64,000 nt of DNA from Anaeromicropila herbilytica (lineage in GTDB: Bacteria > Bacillota > Clostridia > Lachnospirales > Lachnospiraceae): assembly GCF_016591975.1 (NCBI RefSeq), contig NZ_AP024169.1, forward strand, positions 3,511,001-3,575,000, in the 5' to 3' direction. Positions within the stretch are counted from its first letter, which is position 1, and each line of letters opens with the position of its first letter. This document shows positions 19,305-28,725 of this stretch, one piece after another. Both the position numbers and the translations under genes were made by a program. The notes below the pieces were generated by a model. The model searched no databases, was not told the DNA's origin, and was given only the letters and a program-made list of their open reading frames with translations.

Positions 19305-20639
19305 CTACACCAACTTCCATTTCCTTTTTCTATATCGTATAATGCTTGCAAAAGCCGTAAGCATCCATGTCAGTGCCGTTGTTCCCCATACTGCCCATAT
19401 ACCTACAATTGGTATATGAATAAGGATACTAGAGAAGCCAACTCTACCAATAACCTCTGCCAATCCATTGATCATTGCGTAGTTCGTATCTCCGACACCA
19501 TTAAGCAGACCTCTTGTTATATGTATTAACCCAAGAAAGATATAAAAACAACAAGAAACTCTTAGAGCGTTCGTTCCTATTCTAATTACCTCTGCATCAT
19601 TTACAAATAGCCCTACAATGTTATGTCCAAATATCATAAAGATTGCAAACATAAAAAACGCAATCCCAGCCACAAGTAGTACACATTTATGATAACCTCT
19701 TATGATTCTATCTTCTTTTCTTGCACCTGCATTCTGTCCTGCAAAGTTCGATATTGCTGAATTAAGCGATTGAAATGGTTGTTGAACAAGTTGTTCTATA
19801 CGCATGGTGGCAGTATAGGCTGCTACTACATTTTCGCCAAATCCATTTACAACACGCTGTAATGCAACCATCGATACAGCAATCATTGCACTTTGTGCAG
19901 CGATAGGCATACCAATCTTTATACTTTGGATAAACATCGTTCTATCGAATAGAAAATGTTCTTTTGTAAACCGAAAATAAGAGTTATTCTTTAATGCATA
20001 TAATATGCTAATACCTGCTGACACTCCTTGAGAAAGTACAGTAGAAAGAGCTGCCCCACATATCCCCATATGTAGAACGAGGATAAAAAATAAATCAAGT
20101 ATTACATTTAAAATACAAGAGAATATCAGAAATATTAACGGCGTCCTTGAATCCCCTAGTGCTCGAAGTTCAGATGCAATCCAGTTGTACGCAGCAACTG
20201 CAACGGTTCCAGCACATGATATTCTCATATATTTTGTTGAATCTTCAATGATAGCATCTGGTGTATTCAATAGCTGTAACACATCTCTTGCAACTAGGAT
20301 AGATATGATACTTATTATAATTCCAAATAAAATCGTAACATAAGCTGAATTGATAATTGATTTCTTTAATTCTTCTATTCTACCTGCTCCAAAATGATGT
20401 GATGCTATAATACCCGCACCTGTAGCAAGTCCTAGACAGAGAGAGTAGAACAGAAATGTAATCGAGCTCGTTGCACCAACTGCAGCAAGTGCATCTTTAT
20501 CGATAAATTTTCCTACAATAATCGAGTTCGTAAAATTATAAACTTGTTGAAAAAGATTTCCCACAAAGAGCGGAAGTGCAAAATAAGCAATATGTCGAAT
20601 CTCGCTACCAGTGGTCATATTCTTTACATAAGTAGCCAT
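19305..20639 (-). CDS. MATE family efflux transporter (linked to GH59 gene)
   Basis: 444 residues with 12 predicted membrane segments and duplicated MatE halves (FALPLFVGNLFQQVYNFTNS, IKIGMPIAAQSAMIAVSMVA). Its start codon lies directly before the stop codon of the upstream glycosidase gene (20640), with zero intervening bases, so the two are almost certainly co-translated. Such pairing is unusual; export of a product or protection from a compound related to the glycosidase substrate is conceivable but unproven. Confidence 0.92.
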   Translation of the reverse strand: MATYVKNMTTGSEIRHIAYFALPLFVGNLFQQVYNFTNSIIVGKFIDKDALAAVGATSSITFLFYSLCLGLATGAGIIASHHFGAGRIEELKKSIINSAYVTILFGIIISIISILVARDVLQLLNTPDAIIEDSTKYMRISCAGTVAVAAYNWIASELRALGDSRTPLIFLIFSCILNVILDLFFILVLHMGICGAALSTVLSQGVSAGISILYALKNNSYFRFTKEHFLFDRTMFIQSIKIGMPIAAQSAMIAVSMVALQRVVNGFGENVVAAYTATMRIEQLVQQPFQSLNSAISNFAGQNAGARKEDRIIRGYHKCVLLVAGIAFFMFAIFMIFGHNIVGLFVNDAEVIRIGTNALRVSCCFYIFLGLIHITRGLLNGVGDTNYAMINGLAEVIGRVGFSSILIHIPIVGIWAVWGTTALTWMLTAFASIIRYRKRKWKLV

Positions 20640-23129
20640 TTATTTGTCATCCTTAGCTTTATGTATTTTAGTAATCTCTACAGCATCTAAGGTAAATGTT
20701 CCACTTAATACTGTAATTTTCATTTGATGATACCCTTCTGCAATACTGTATCGATAATAACAAGCTTCTCGGTAATCAGACTTTGCAATACTCAATTTAT
20801 GCTCCACCAATATGCCATCAAGTTCAACATCTATCTCGCAATTACGTTCGTTCTCATTCTCTCCAATGATTGCAAATCCAGTGCCGCTAAAATCTATAGC
20901 CACAGATTCTCCTATCTCTCCTTTTGAGACAGTTCGATAATAGTTTTTGAAACCCGACATGACGGAATGCGTCCATCCGCTAGAATAGGTAATGGCTTCA
21001 TTGGTGTTGTTAATTCTATCTACAAAATATTCAACATCATCTATTGGCTCTGCTTTAAAATGGTCAAAACAATTACAGTGATAGGAACTATACAGTGCGC
21101 AACGTCCTGCTGTATGCATTGGTTCCAGATTCTTATGATCTACCGTGTGGCTCACTAAAAGTTTTCCATTACAGTATGCTGATATTTTATCTTCTACCGC
21201 CATGACACCAATATAATTCCATATAGAACCGTCAAATCTCTCCGTATATCCTTCTGTAATCATTACTTTATTACGATTAAGTTTCCATCTACCATTGGCA
21301 TAGAGTATCATACTATATCCGCTTGCACCTGCATCACCGAGATTATACCTTATTCCAACTCCCACGTAATTATTATCTTGATTTCCGTTTGCATCAAATT
21401 TCACATCAACGGAAGCTTTATAATTAAACCATAGATCATCACCAAAATTAGTGACTGGATCAGGTGTATAGCCCCATTCTTTTGGTTTCATATCCGTGGT
21501 TATCTTTTGCATCAATACATTATTTCCGTTATAATGAACTACTTCGAATGCTCCGCCTTCATCTGTTGTATATCTTGGGGCATTTCCTCTAGAGAGAAGA
21601 TAGTCCTTATCGTATTCCTTATATTCATAATCATCGTAATATGGTATTGAAAGGAGGTTACTACTATTATTATCTATCTCATTTCTACTATTATTATCTA
21701 TCTCATTTTTACTATTACTAATATGATTTTCTTCATTCAGAGTAGTTATCGTTACCATAGAATATGGCTTTACAGATACCGTATAAGTATCTATATTGCC
21801 GTTACTTACTGGATTAATTGCATCAATCTTCTTAAAATAATTATCGTCAAATTTCTGATTCTTCTCTGGTCCTCTAGTCTCCCATATATATACTGTTGAA
21901 GAAGATTTTTTCAACTCACTTATTTCAATACTATATTCTCTCGTATTATTCGTTGTATTCGTAACAACGATACTGTAATCTTCTGTCTTAGGATCACATA
22001 AGGTTATATAACTATAAGTTGCTTCAACTACAGCGTGACCATCTCCGCCTGGCTTTCCATCTCCTGCGCAGGCTCCTTCAATAAAGCACCATCCTTCTTT
22101 TATGAATTGTGAAAAATGTAAAGCCATATAATATCCACTATTCAATTCATAGTATCCACTCCATGGCTTATTTGCTGTAATCAGTTGTTTGGAACAAAAA
22201 GTTACCCCATCATAATACGCTGCTACAGCAGGTTGAAATTCATACAATGTCATATTACCACCCGGATACATGGTAATAATACGATTTGCAATGTCGAGTA
22301 CCCCATTTATACCAGTAAGTCCAGACCCTGTACCGTCATATCGATAGGTTTCTTCTGAATAACTCATTGGAGGGCATCCCTCACTAAACCATACCTTTTT
22401 CCCATAATCATGGAATAATTGCTTCACTTTGTTCGTAGACCAATCCGTGTAATGGCTTCCAATCACATCAACCGCATCTAACAGTACTTGATCAGTAAGC
22501 ATTTTCTCTCCAATATTCCAATGACCTTCCTCATCTGCTGCAACAATTTTTATCTTGGAGTAATCATATGCAGAGTCCTTCTCATTTTTCAATCGCTTGG
22601 AAATATACTTAATCCATTCTGCATCAATATCACGTTCATTCTGATTCGCGCTGATGTAGTCGAATATTAATCCGTATTCCTTAAAAGCTGCATCCAGTGT
22701 GCTCTTATACCACTGATAACGAAGATCATACACATCATCTGCATTACTAATCCAGGCAGGTTCGCTCCACCTTAGCATGTCTAGTGTTATATCTGGATTA
22801 ATCTGCTTCGCATCGAAAGCTAATTGATAGCTGGCTCCACGAGTTACATCAGGCTCTTCATCTGCCCTTCTCATAATACATGGTTCTGTTCCAGAAGAAG
22901 AATTAATATCAGAACCCATTTCAAGCTTAAAATGAGTAGCTCCTAACCCTTCCTTACCAAAAATACAATTCAAGATATTCCAATAAGCTTCTGGATGCTC
23001 AGCTTTATAATCAAGTAAAAGTCTAGAGGAATTGTTAGCACTAATCATTCCAAATCCCCTATAAATACTATTGGGCATTTTATTAGCTTTCGCTCCGTCA
23101 ACTATGACATTTATTCTATCTTTCTCCAT
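20640..23129 (-). CDS. GH59-type glycosidase (galactocerebrosidase-like)
   Basis: An 829-residue protein whose first ~400 residues align by motif with galactosylceramidase: FGMISANNSSRLLLDY, FKLEMGSDINSSSGTEP, then SANQNERDIDAEW with the acid/base Glu near 164, and KKVWFSEGCPPMS with the nucleophile Glu near 250. A beta-sandwich follows, then an Asn-rich linker, then a ~200-residue laminin-G/CBM-like domain and a final beta domain. It would remove beta-galactose from a lipid or aryl conjugate. There is no signal peptide, so the enzyme should be cytoplasmic. It lies between an AraC regulator and a MATE transporter on the same strand. Confidence 0.82.
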   Translation of the reverse strand: MEKDRINVIVDGAKANKMPNSIYRGFGMISANNSSRLLLDYKAEHPEAYWNILNCIFGKEGLGATHFKLEMGSDINSSSGTEPCIMRRADEEPDVTRGASYQLAFDAKQINPDITLDMLRWSEPAWISNADDVYDLRYQWYKSTLDAAFKEYGLIFDYISANQNERDIDAEWIKYISKRLKNEKDSAYDYSKIKIVAADEEGHWNIGEKMLTDQVLLDAVDVIGSHYTDWSTNKVKQLFHDYGKKVWFSEGCPPMSYSEETYRYDGTGSGLTGINGVLDIANRIITMYPGGNMTLYEFQPAVAAYYDGVTFCSKQLITANKPWSGYYELNSGYYMALHFSQFIKEGWCFIEGACAGDGKPGGDGHAVVEATYSYITLCDPKTEDYSIVVTNTTNNTREYSIEISELKKSSSTVYIWETRGPEKNQKFDDNYFKKIDAINPVSNGNIDTYTVSVKPYSMVTITTLNEENHISNSKNEIDNNSRNEIDNNSSNLLSIPYYDDYEYKEYDKDYLLSRGNAPRYTTDEGGAFEVVHYNGNNVLMQKITTDMKPKEWGYTPDPVTNFGDDLWFNYKASVDVKFDANGNQDNNYVGVGIRYNLGDAGASGYSMILYANGRWKLNRNKVMITEGYTERFDGSIWNYIGVMAVEDKISAYCNGKLLVSHTVDHKNLEPMHTAGRCALYSSYHCNCFDHFKAEPIDDVEYFVDRINNTNEAITYSSGWTHSVMSGFKNYYRTVSKGEIGESVAIDFSGTGFAIIGENENERNCEIDVELDGILVEHKLSIAKSDYREACYYRYSIAEGYHQMKITVLSGTFTLDAVEITKIHKAKDDK
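21661..21708 (-). repeat. Two 24-bp tandem repeats in the GH59 linker
   Basis: The unit CTACTATTATTATCTATCTC plus four bases is repeated twice with a degenerate third copy. It encodes NEIDNNS-type linker residues between the catalytic and C-terminal domains. Confidence 0.75.
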
Positions 23130-23292
23130 ATTACAATCTCCTTTGTATCCATTCCATAATCTATGTATATTTTAGATTTTTCCTTAATATATTCACCTAA
23201 TTATTGTCTTATTTTATGCTAAGAGTCAATCTGAAATCTTTCGCACTACTAAAATATGAACATGGAATGGATAGGCAAGGAGATTTGACTAT

Positions 23293-24108
23293 TTACAAAT
23301 ATCCATTTCTTCTGTATTGTGTTGGTGACATTCCCTCGAAACGTCGAAATACCATACCAAAATACCCAGCATCGGAGTATCCTGTTTTTTGTGCAATCTC
23401 TGTGATACTGAGTTCTGTGCTATCTAGAAGTAATTTTGCTGTTGCAATTCTTTTTCTCGCAACGTACTCCATAGGGCGCATCCCCATATTACTTTTAAAC
23501 ACTCTGCAAAAATGTTGAAGTGAAACACCCCCGATTCCCGCAAGTTCCTCCAAACCAATATCTCTTGAAATATTGTCATCGATATAACATATCGCATCTT
23601 GCGTAATATTTCCTAGTCTCTTACTCTCATCCGTTCTATCAAAAAACTGGCGATATACCAAAAGAATATACTCATATATAAGATTCGAACATCGATAGCC
23701 CCCATTAATAGAATCGCCTGCTGCAATATAAATACTGTTAAAACACCTCATAAGGCTATCAATATCTACATTTTTAATTTCCATTCCGCAGACAAAACCT
23801 AGTCTCCCCATGAATTCCTTCAACCCTTCTCCTCTAAAAACGATCCAATAAGTCTCCCAATCATCGTTTATAGGATAATATTCATGAGCTTGTCCAGGTG
23901 GAAGAAAAAAGCAACTTCCTTTTTTCTGTGGATATTTTTGGCCATCAACTTCGAATATACCTTCTCCACTTTTCGTAAACAATATCTGATAGGATACCAA
24001 TCCATTCTCTCGCTTTACACGATATTCTGGGGAACTAACGCCGATTCCAGTTAGATAAAATGGTAGTATTCGTTCTTTACCGATTACTGGGTAGATTACT
24101 TTGAGCAT
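23293..24108 (-). CDS. AraC family transcriptional regulator
   Basis: 271 residues: an N-terminal cupin-like sensor domain (YQILFTKSGEGIFEVDGQKYP, LPPGQAHEYYP) and two C-terminal helix-turn-helix motifs (about 170-268, ending FRRFEGMSPTQYRRN). Regulators of this shape sense sugars and usually activate the neighbouring glycosidase operon. Here that would be the GH59-MATE pair starting 163 bp downstream on the same strand. The binding site is not identified. Confidence 0.9.
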   Translation of the reverse strand: MLKVIYPVIGKERILPFYLTGIGVSSPEYRVKRENGLVSYQILFTKSGEGIFEVDGQKYPQKKGSCFFLPPGQAHEYYPINDDWETYWIVFRGEGLKEFMGRLGFVCGMEIKNVDIDSLMRCFNSIYIAAGDSINGGYRCSNLIYEYILLVYRQFFDRTDESKRLGNITQDAICYIDDNISRDIGLEELAGIGGVSLQHFCRVFKSNMGMRPMEYVARKRIATAKLLLDSTELSITEIAQKTGYSDAGYFGMVFRRFEGMSPTQYRRNGYL

Positions 24109-24211
24109 TTAATTGACCTCCTAAAAATATAATTATTTATGAAGTTGCTATTTTTCTCTAAAATCAAAAATGGCCAAATCCCCACAAACACGAGGTTTCA
24201 GCCATAAAAAA

Positions 24212-24301
24212 CGGAGACGGTGGGATTCGAACCCACGTGCCCCCGTAAAGGGACAACCTGATTTCGAGTCAGGCTCGTTACGGCCTCTTCGATACGTCTC
24301 C
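24212..24301 (-). tRNA. tRNA-Ser (anticodon CGA)
   Basis: On the minus strand GGAGACG pairs with CGTCTCC plus discriminator G. There is a D arm (AGAGGCC..), an anticodon arm CTGACTCGAAATCAG with anticodon CGA at 24264-24266, a long class II variable arm (TGTCCCTTTACGGGGGCA) and a T arm GTGGGTTCGAATCCCAC. It is 90 nt with no encoded CCA. It lies 39 bp downstream of holA. Confidence 0.95.
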
Positions 24302-24340
24302 ATATATGTTAACAGGAAGAATGAATCTCCCTGTAACTCA

Positions 24341-25357
24341 CTATATAATTTTATTATCTCTTCTTGTTTCCTCTTGCTTCGAGCTATACTTTACAATCAA
24401 TAATTCAACACCCATGGTATCAACTAATCGACCAGTCTTCACTCGTTCTTCAACATCTGCACAAAAGGCTAACGCTTCTTTTAGATCCTTTAACTGAAAT
24501 GCCTTCCCTTGCGTAATGTATTTGTTAATTGAAAAAGGTGGAAGTCCTGTCTTCTGACTAATGATTGTATTATTATAACCAAGCCTAAGTAAGTCTTTTA
24601 CTTGAATAAGCATATTAAAATGTCTTGTTATTAAGAACAAGATTGACATTGGTTTTTCTTTTAACGTAAGTAAATCATAATATAATTCCAATGCTTTTCC
24701 TTGTTGCTTCGATGCAACATAATCAATCATCTGGAATATCTTATTGGTAATCTGTGTAATACAAACTGCATCTATATCTTCATTCGTAATCACATCACGA
24801 TCCAAAGTATAACAGATTAATTTCTCCAATTCACGACTGATATTCTCCATATCAGTTCCTGTTTTACTTAGAAAATAAAGTAATGTACCCTCTGTAATCT
24901 TTTTATTATCTTTATTTATTATAGATACAATCCAAAGCTTTAGATTCTTTTCGTCCATACCATTCATCTCAGATATCGTACCGATATCTTTGACAACCTT
25001 ATATAAACGATTTCTCTTATCTACTTCACTTTCCACAAATACAATATACGTCGTATCTGGCAGAACCTTGATGTAATCAGCTAAGTCATTCTGACTCTTA
25101 AAAAAGCCACTATTCTCAATAATAATCAATCTTCTCTCGCTGAAAAATGGAAGTGTATCCGCGATTCCCGTTACTTTTGTGATATCGATTCCTTTTCCCT
25201 CAAAGTAGGAATAATTCATCTCATCACTACCATTTAGAATAGCTTCTTTTAACTTACCTTTATATAAATTCTTAAGATATGCTTCTTGTCCATATAACAA
25301 ATATACTGGTTTAAACTGATTTTGTTTAATATGTTCTTTGATATTTCTCATAAACAT
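24341..25357 (-). CDS. holA: DNA polymerase III subunit delta
   Basis: 338-residue clamp-loader subunit: the N-terminal part reads KPVYLLYGQEAYLKN (degenerate P-loop), followed by ADTLPFFSERRLIIIENSGF and the helical C-terminal collar. Delta opens the beta clamp during replication. Met3 is an equally possible start. Position is informative: in B. subtilis holA sits between comEC and rpsT. Here the same order is kept, but comEC and rpsT are separated from it by about 3 and 13 kb of other genes. Confidence 0.95.
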   Translation of the reverse strand: MFMRNIKEHIKQNQFKPVYLLYGQEAYLKNLYKGKLKEAILNGSDEMNYSYFEGKGIDITKVTGIADTLPFFSERRLIIIENSGFFKSQNDLADYIKVLPDTTYIVFVESEVDKRNRLYKVVKDIGTISEMNGMDEKNLKLWIVSIINKDNKKITEGTLLYFLSKTGTDMENISRELEKLICYTLDRDVITNEDIDAVCITQITNKIFQMIDYVASKQQGKALELYYDLLTLKEKPMSILFLITRHFNMLIQVKDLLRLGYNNTIISQKTGLPPFSINKYITQGKAFQLKDLKEALAFCADVEERVKTGRLVDTMGVELLIVKYSSKQEETRRDNKII

Positions 25358-25545
25358 CTCCTAATCTAAGGTAAGCTGACAATCCATAAATACATAAGCC
25401 ACCTATCTATTTTACTAAGAATCGATTCATTATGCAAGCATAATTTTTGTTTTGATTGTATCTTTTCCAGTATTATCATACTGGATTATATACTTCATTA
25501 TTTAAATGTCTTGTTTAATATCTTAACTGGTAAATTAAACAGAGC

Positions 25546-25577
25546 ATAGAATACCCTTACTGAAGGGTATATCTATG
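25546..25577. terminator. Hairpin downstream of the lipoprotein gene
   Basis: CATAG-A-ATACCCTT..AAGGGTAT-AT-CTATG makes a 13-bp interrupted stem with the loop ACTG. There is no good T-tract, so it is a weak terminator or an mRNA 3' stabiliser for the gene at 25611. Confidence 0.4.
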
Positions 25578-25610
25578 AAATTCCAGACTAAATAACAAAT
25601 TATGTATGGC

Positions 25611-26252
25611 TCAGTATTCAATTGGAGTTAGCCAAATATACATTGCACTCTTATTGTTACCTGACTCAAATGTAGCTATATCACCATTTTTATAAATCAC
25701 TTTACTTCCATTATGTACAAATCCATAAAGTGTTTCATCTGCACCACCATCTAATAAATCACCAGTAAGTGACCATAATGAGTTTCCCATCTCTTCTCCA
25801 CAAAAGAAGCTAAAAGCTTCCAAAATAGCATCCATATACTTACCATCATCAGTATTTGAATCATAGTCAAATTTCCATGTTGATGTGTCAATTCCAACTC
25901 TATTATCCTTTAAAATCAATGTCCAATCAGCTTGACCAGCCTTTACATAATCCTCATCTGTTGATAAAGTAAAGCTTTTTCCATATTTCTCTTCTAGTAT
26001 TCTATTCATAATTTTAGCATTCTCTTCTAATGTTTTTGATTTGTTATAAGCTAATTCATTACCAGTATTTGTGTCATTCTCTGCTTCCTTCAAATCATTG
26101 ATTTTGGTACTTTTTATATCATTAATGTCTTCTGCATTTTCTGTACTATCTGCATTTGACTCATCAATTTTATTTACTTTATTACATCCCAGTGTGTTAA
26201 ATAACATAACCATTAATAATACCATCAAACTTCTTCTTATATATTTTCTCAT
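25611..26252 (-). CDS. Putative lipoprotein, function unknown
   Basis: 213 residues with a lipoprotein signal peptide; lipobox NTLGC puts the lipid-bearing Cys at 23. A low-complexity Asp/Asn/Glu-rich spacer (about 28-70) follows. The C-terminal domain (EEKYGKSFTLSTDEDYVKAGQADWTLI..) has no family I recognise. GGAGGCAG upstream gives a good ribosome site. It starts 23 bp after the stop of the broken QueG-like gene and is probably in the same transcript. Confidence 0.7.
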   Translation of the reverse strand: MRKYIRRSLMVLLMVMLFNTLGCNKVNKIDESNADSTENAEDINDIKSTKINDLKEAENDTNTGNELAYNKSKTLEENAKIMNRILEEKYGKSFTLSTDEDYVKAGQADWTLILKDNRVGIDTSTWKFDYDSNTDDGKYMDAILEAFSFFCGEEMGNSLWSLTGDLLDGGADETLYGFVHNGSKVIYKNGDIATFESGNNKSAMYIWLTPIEY

Positions 26253-26275
26253 ATTGTTTTTTTCTATACTGCCTC

Positions 26276-27268
26276 CTATACTTTAACGTCCAGTGCCAAT
26301 TTAGCCGTTTCTCGCACATTTTTATCAGAATCATTTAGCGCTAATAGAAAATACTTAACATAATTTTTCGCTTTATTAGTAACCATAGACTTTATTATAT
26401 TGCACTTCCATATACTAAAGCTATCTTTATCTATATTATCATAGTATGGTTGCAATAGCTTAAAAAAAGTACTTTCATCCATAGTAAATATGCAATCTAA
26501 ATTGAATAGTTTTTCCAATAATAATGATTCTTTAAAACTTTTAGTTTCATTTTTGTTATTAACAGGACAGACACTTTGACAAATATCACATATGCACTGA
26601 CTGTAATTCAATTTATTACCTGAAGCTGATACAGATTTATATGTTAAATAGGCATTACATCTAGTGACATCCATTTGCATTGGTGCTGATAATGCACCTG
26701 TTGGACAGGCCTTAATACAGAGATTACAATTAGCAGGACATATACATCTTATATTATTCAAAGTTTTCTCATATATAAGTTCTTTATCAACAATCCATGT
26801 ATCAATAGTAACCCAGGAACCATGATTTCCATAAATAAAGTTATTGTTGCGAAATTTCCCCAAACCAGCTTTTACAGCTGCCCATCTTTTTGGTATTTTA
26901 ACCTCCTCTGCTCTTAATCCAATCTGTTTTAAATAGCTTTCAAATACTTCTTTATTTTCATGCTTTTTGGGATAATTCAATCGATCATCAAAAAGTTCAA
27001 ATTTTTGAATAAAGTCATCAAATGGATCTGGAATATGATATTTATCATATTCTTCTAAACATACAATGATTGAATTGCCCCAGGGAATACTTTTCTTTGG
27101 ATTAGCCATATATTTAATGGATTCATATAAATGTGATGCATGTGGATAATAAGTTATGTGTTTCTATACCCCATCAACAAAATCTGCGAAATAATCCGCT
27201 TTAATAATTCCACATGATTCATAGCCAAGTTGCAACGCTTTATCTTTAATATTTTGTACTAAACGCAT
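26276..27268 (-). pseudogene. QueG-like 4Fe-4S (double cluster) protein gene with in-frame TAG at codon 35
   Basis: The reading frame from ATG 27266-27268 (MRLVQNIKDKALQLGYESCG) is open to 26276, apart from a single TAG at 27164-27166. The 277-residue ORF starting at 27109 is only the remainder. The protein has two ferredoxin-like clusters (CPANCNLCIKACP and CICDICQSVCP) as in epoxyqueuosine reductase relatives (COG1600), and HEAT-like C-terminal repeats. AGGAG precedes the upstream ATG. A single G-to-T change of GAG (Glu) would explain the stop. The downstream ORF keeps both clusters and could be re-initiated, so partial function is possible. It is divergent from a LysR gene. Confidence 0.75.
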
Positions 27269-27366
27269 TATTTATAATTTTCTCCTAACTGCAATGGAAT
27301 TTGCTTTTTCCTCCTATTATGATATAATAATTTTATTCTATTGAAAATATAAAATTATTAGGGTTT

Positions 27367-27387
27367 TAGTTCATTTAAAATGAACTA
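27367..27387. promoter_or_regulatory. Palindromic operator candidate upstream of the LysR gene
   Basis: TAGTTCATTT-A-AAATGAACTA is a perfect 10-bp inverted repeat around one base. It ends one base before the AGGAGG of the LysR gene. Its position suggests autorepression and control of the divergent QueG-like gene. Confidence 0.6.
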
Positions 27388-27398
27388 TAGGAGGCTAT

Positions 27399-28295
27399 AT
27401 GGAATTAAAGCAACTTCAAACAATTAAAAATATTCTTACAGAAGGCAGTTATTTAAAAGCTGCAGAGAAAATGGGATATGCCCCCTCTACAGTTACTCTA
27501 CATATACAGCAACTTGAAGAAGAGCTAGGAATTAAATTATTTGAAAAGACAGGTCGAAGAATGCATCTTTCAAAAGAAGGTGATTTTTTCTGGATGAATG
27601 CCAAGTTACTTCTTGAACATGCAGATACTTTTAAAAAAGTAATGGATAACTTTGTTACCGGTCAAATGGGACACGTCAGATTAGGAATAATAAGTACAAT
27701 CGGAAGATCTTTGTTTATTCCTAAAATTATAGCTTTCTGTAAGGAGTATACAAACATTAGATTGACATTTGAACTTAGCAGTTCAGAAGTCATTACGCAA
27801 AAAATTTTAGATAATCAATTGGACATTGGAATAGGGTTTGCTCCCTCAACGAATCTTAATCTTTTGTTTGAACCACTTTGCTTGGAACCAATGGAATTAT
27901 TACTGCCTATCGGACATCCATTAGCTAAAAAAGATAAGCTTTCTCTTCATGATTTAAGTGATGAAAATTTAATTCTTACAGAATCCTATTGCTCTTATCG
28001 AAATGAGATTGACAAGCAATTCAGCGCTTCAGGAATACCAATTAAATCCATGATACAAATTAATGATGGTAGAACAATTATTCAATTTGTTCAGGCTGGT
28101 ATTGGCTGTTCTATCTTACCTATAGCCGCCATTGAACCTGTTCCTGAGATGACAGTTAGGCGTAAATTGGTAAATACTGAATTTGGCTTAATGATTGGAG
28201 TTATTCGTAAAAATAAGCAATTGGAAAAAGCCTCTGAAAGACTATATAATGAACTTCTTTATGATTTTAAAAAAACCAAAACATCTAAATATTAA
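27399..28295 (+). CDS. LysR family transcriptional regulator
   Basis: 298 residues: N-terminal winged helix (MELKQLQTIKNILTEGSYLKAAEKMGYAPSTVTLHIQQLEEELG) and a periplasmic-binding-fold effector domain (about 90-295). The start has AGGAGG at 6 nt. It is divergent from the interrupted QueG-like gene, the standard LysR arrangement. Effector unknown. Confidence 0.93.
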   Translation: MELKQLQTIKNILTEGSYLKAAEKMGYAPSTVTLHIQQLEEELGIKLFEKTGRRMHLSKEGDFFWMNAKLLLEHADTFKKVMDNFVTGQMGHVRLGIISTIGRSLFIPKIIAFCKEYTNIRLTFELSSSEVITQKILDNQLDIGIGFAPSTNLNLLFEPLCLEPMELLLPIGHPLAKKDKLSLHDLSDENLILTESYCSYRNEIDKQFSASGIPIKSMIQINDGRTIIQFVQAGIGCSILPIAAIEPVPEMTVRRKLVNTEFGLMIGVIRKNKQLEKASERLYNELLYDFKKTKTSKY

Positions 28296-28327
28296 AAACA
28301 TAATAGATTCTTTACTAAGCCTGCTTA

Positions 28328-28569
28328 TTACTCTTTTTTATACTCCTGCATCTCCATCTTATTACTATCTGTCATAATAATAATAATTGCTTCACCTTGA
28401 CTTGTTATCTTCGTAACAATCCCAGCTTGTTTTAATCGATAAGAAGTTTTTCATGCGGATATCCATATCGATTGTTTTTACCACATGAGATGATTGCATG
28501 TTCTGGCTTAATAATAGAAGGGAAATAAGATTTAGTAGAATATTTTGATTCATGATGAACTACTTTCAT
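28328..28569 (-). pseudogene. Remnant of a second ComEC-type metallo-beta-lactamase domain
   Basis: Minus-strand translation gives LMKVVHHESKYSTKSYFPSIIKPEHAIISCG in separate blocks, matching LKVAHHGSKYTTSQEILDIIKPEYSIISCG near the end of ComEC encoded at 28726-31251. After HEKLL the frame shifts and continues in another frame as RLKQAGIVTKITSQGEAIIII, the equivalent of the ComEC tail. The HHGS metal-region glycine is changed to Glu. It is a 3' fragment with one frameshift, lacking the rest of the protein, sitting just downstream of intact comEC. Confidence 0.75.
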
Positions 28570-28619
28570 TAGGGTAACGATTTTGATACAATTTAATCAT
28601 GAACACTCTTAGTAACAAG

Positions 28620-28663
28620 AAATGCACACTCACGGTTTAACAATACCGCACAATGTGCATTTT
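28620..28663. terminator. Hairpin downstream of comEC
   Basis: AATGCACA..TGTGCATT with inner CGGT/ACCG pairing, 60 bp after the comEC stop. T-tract TTT on the plus side; only a weak T run on the minus side. Confidence 0.55.
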
Positions 28664-28725
28664 ACTGGTTCATTATAAAGTTTCGAACAACTAATTTACT
28701 ATTTATGTCATATAAATATCATCGT

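Noticed and set aside
24212..24301. tRNA-Ser as an integration site of a mobile island
   Set aside because: No integrase gene and no duplicated tRNA 3' end were seen nearby.
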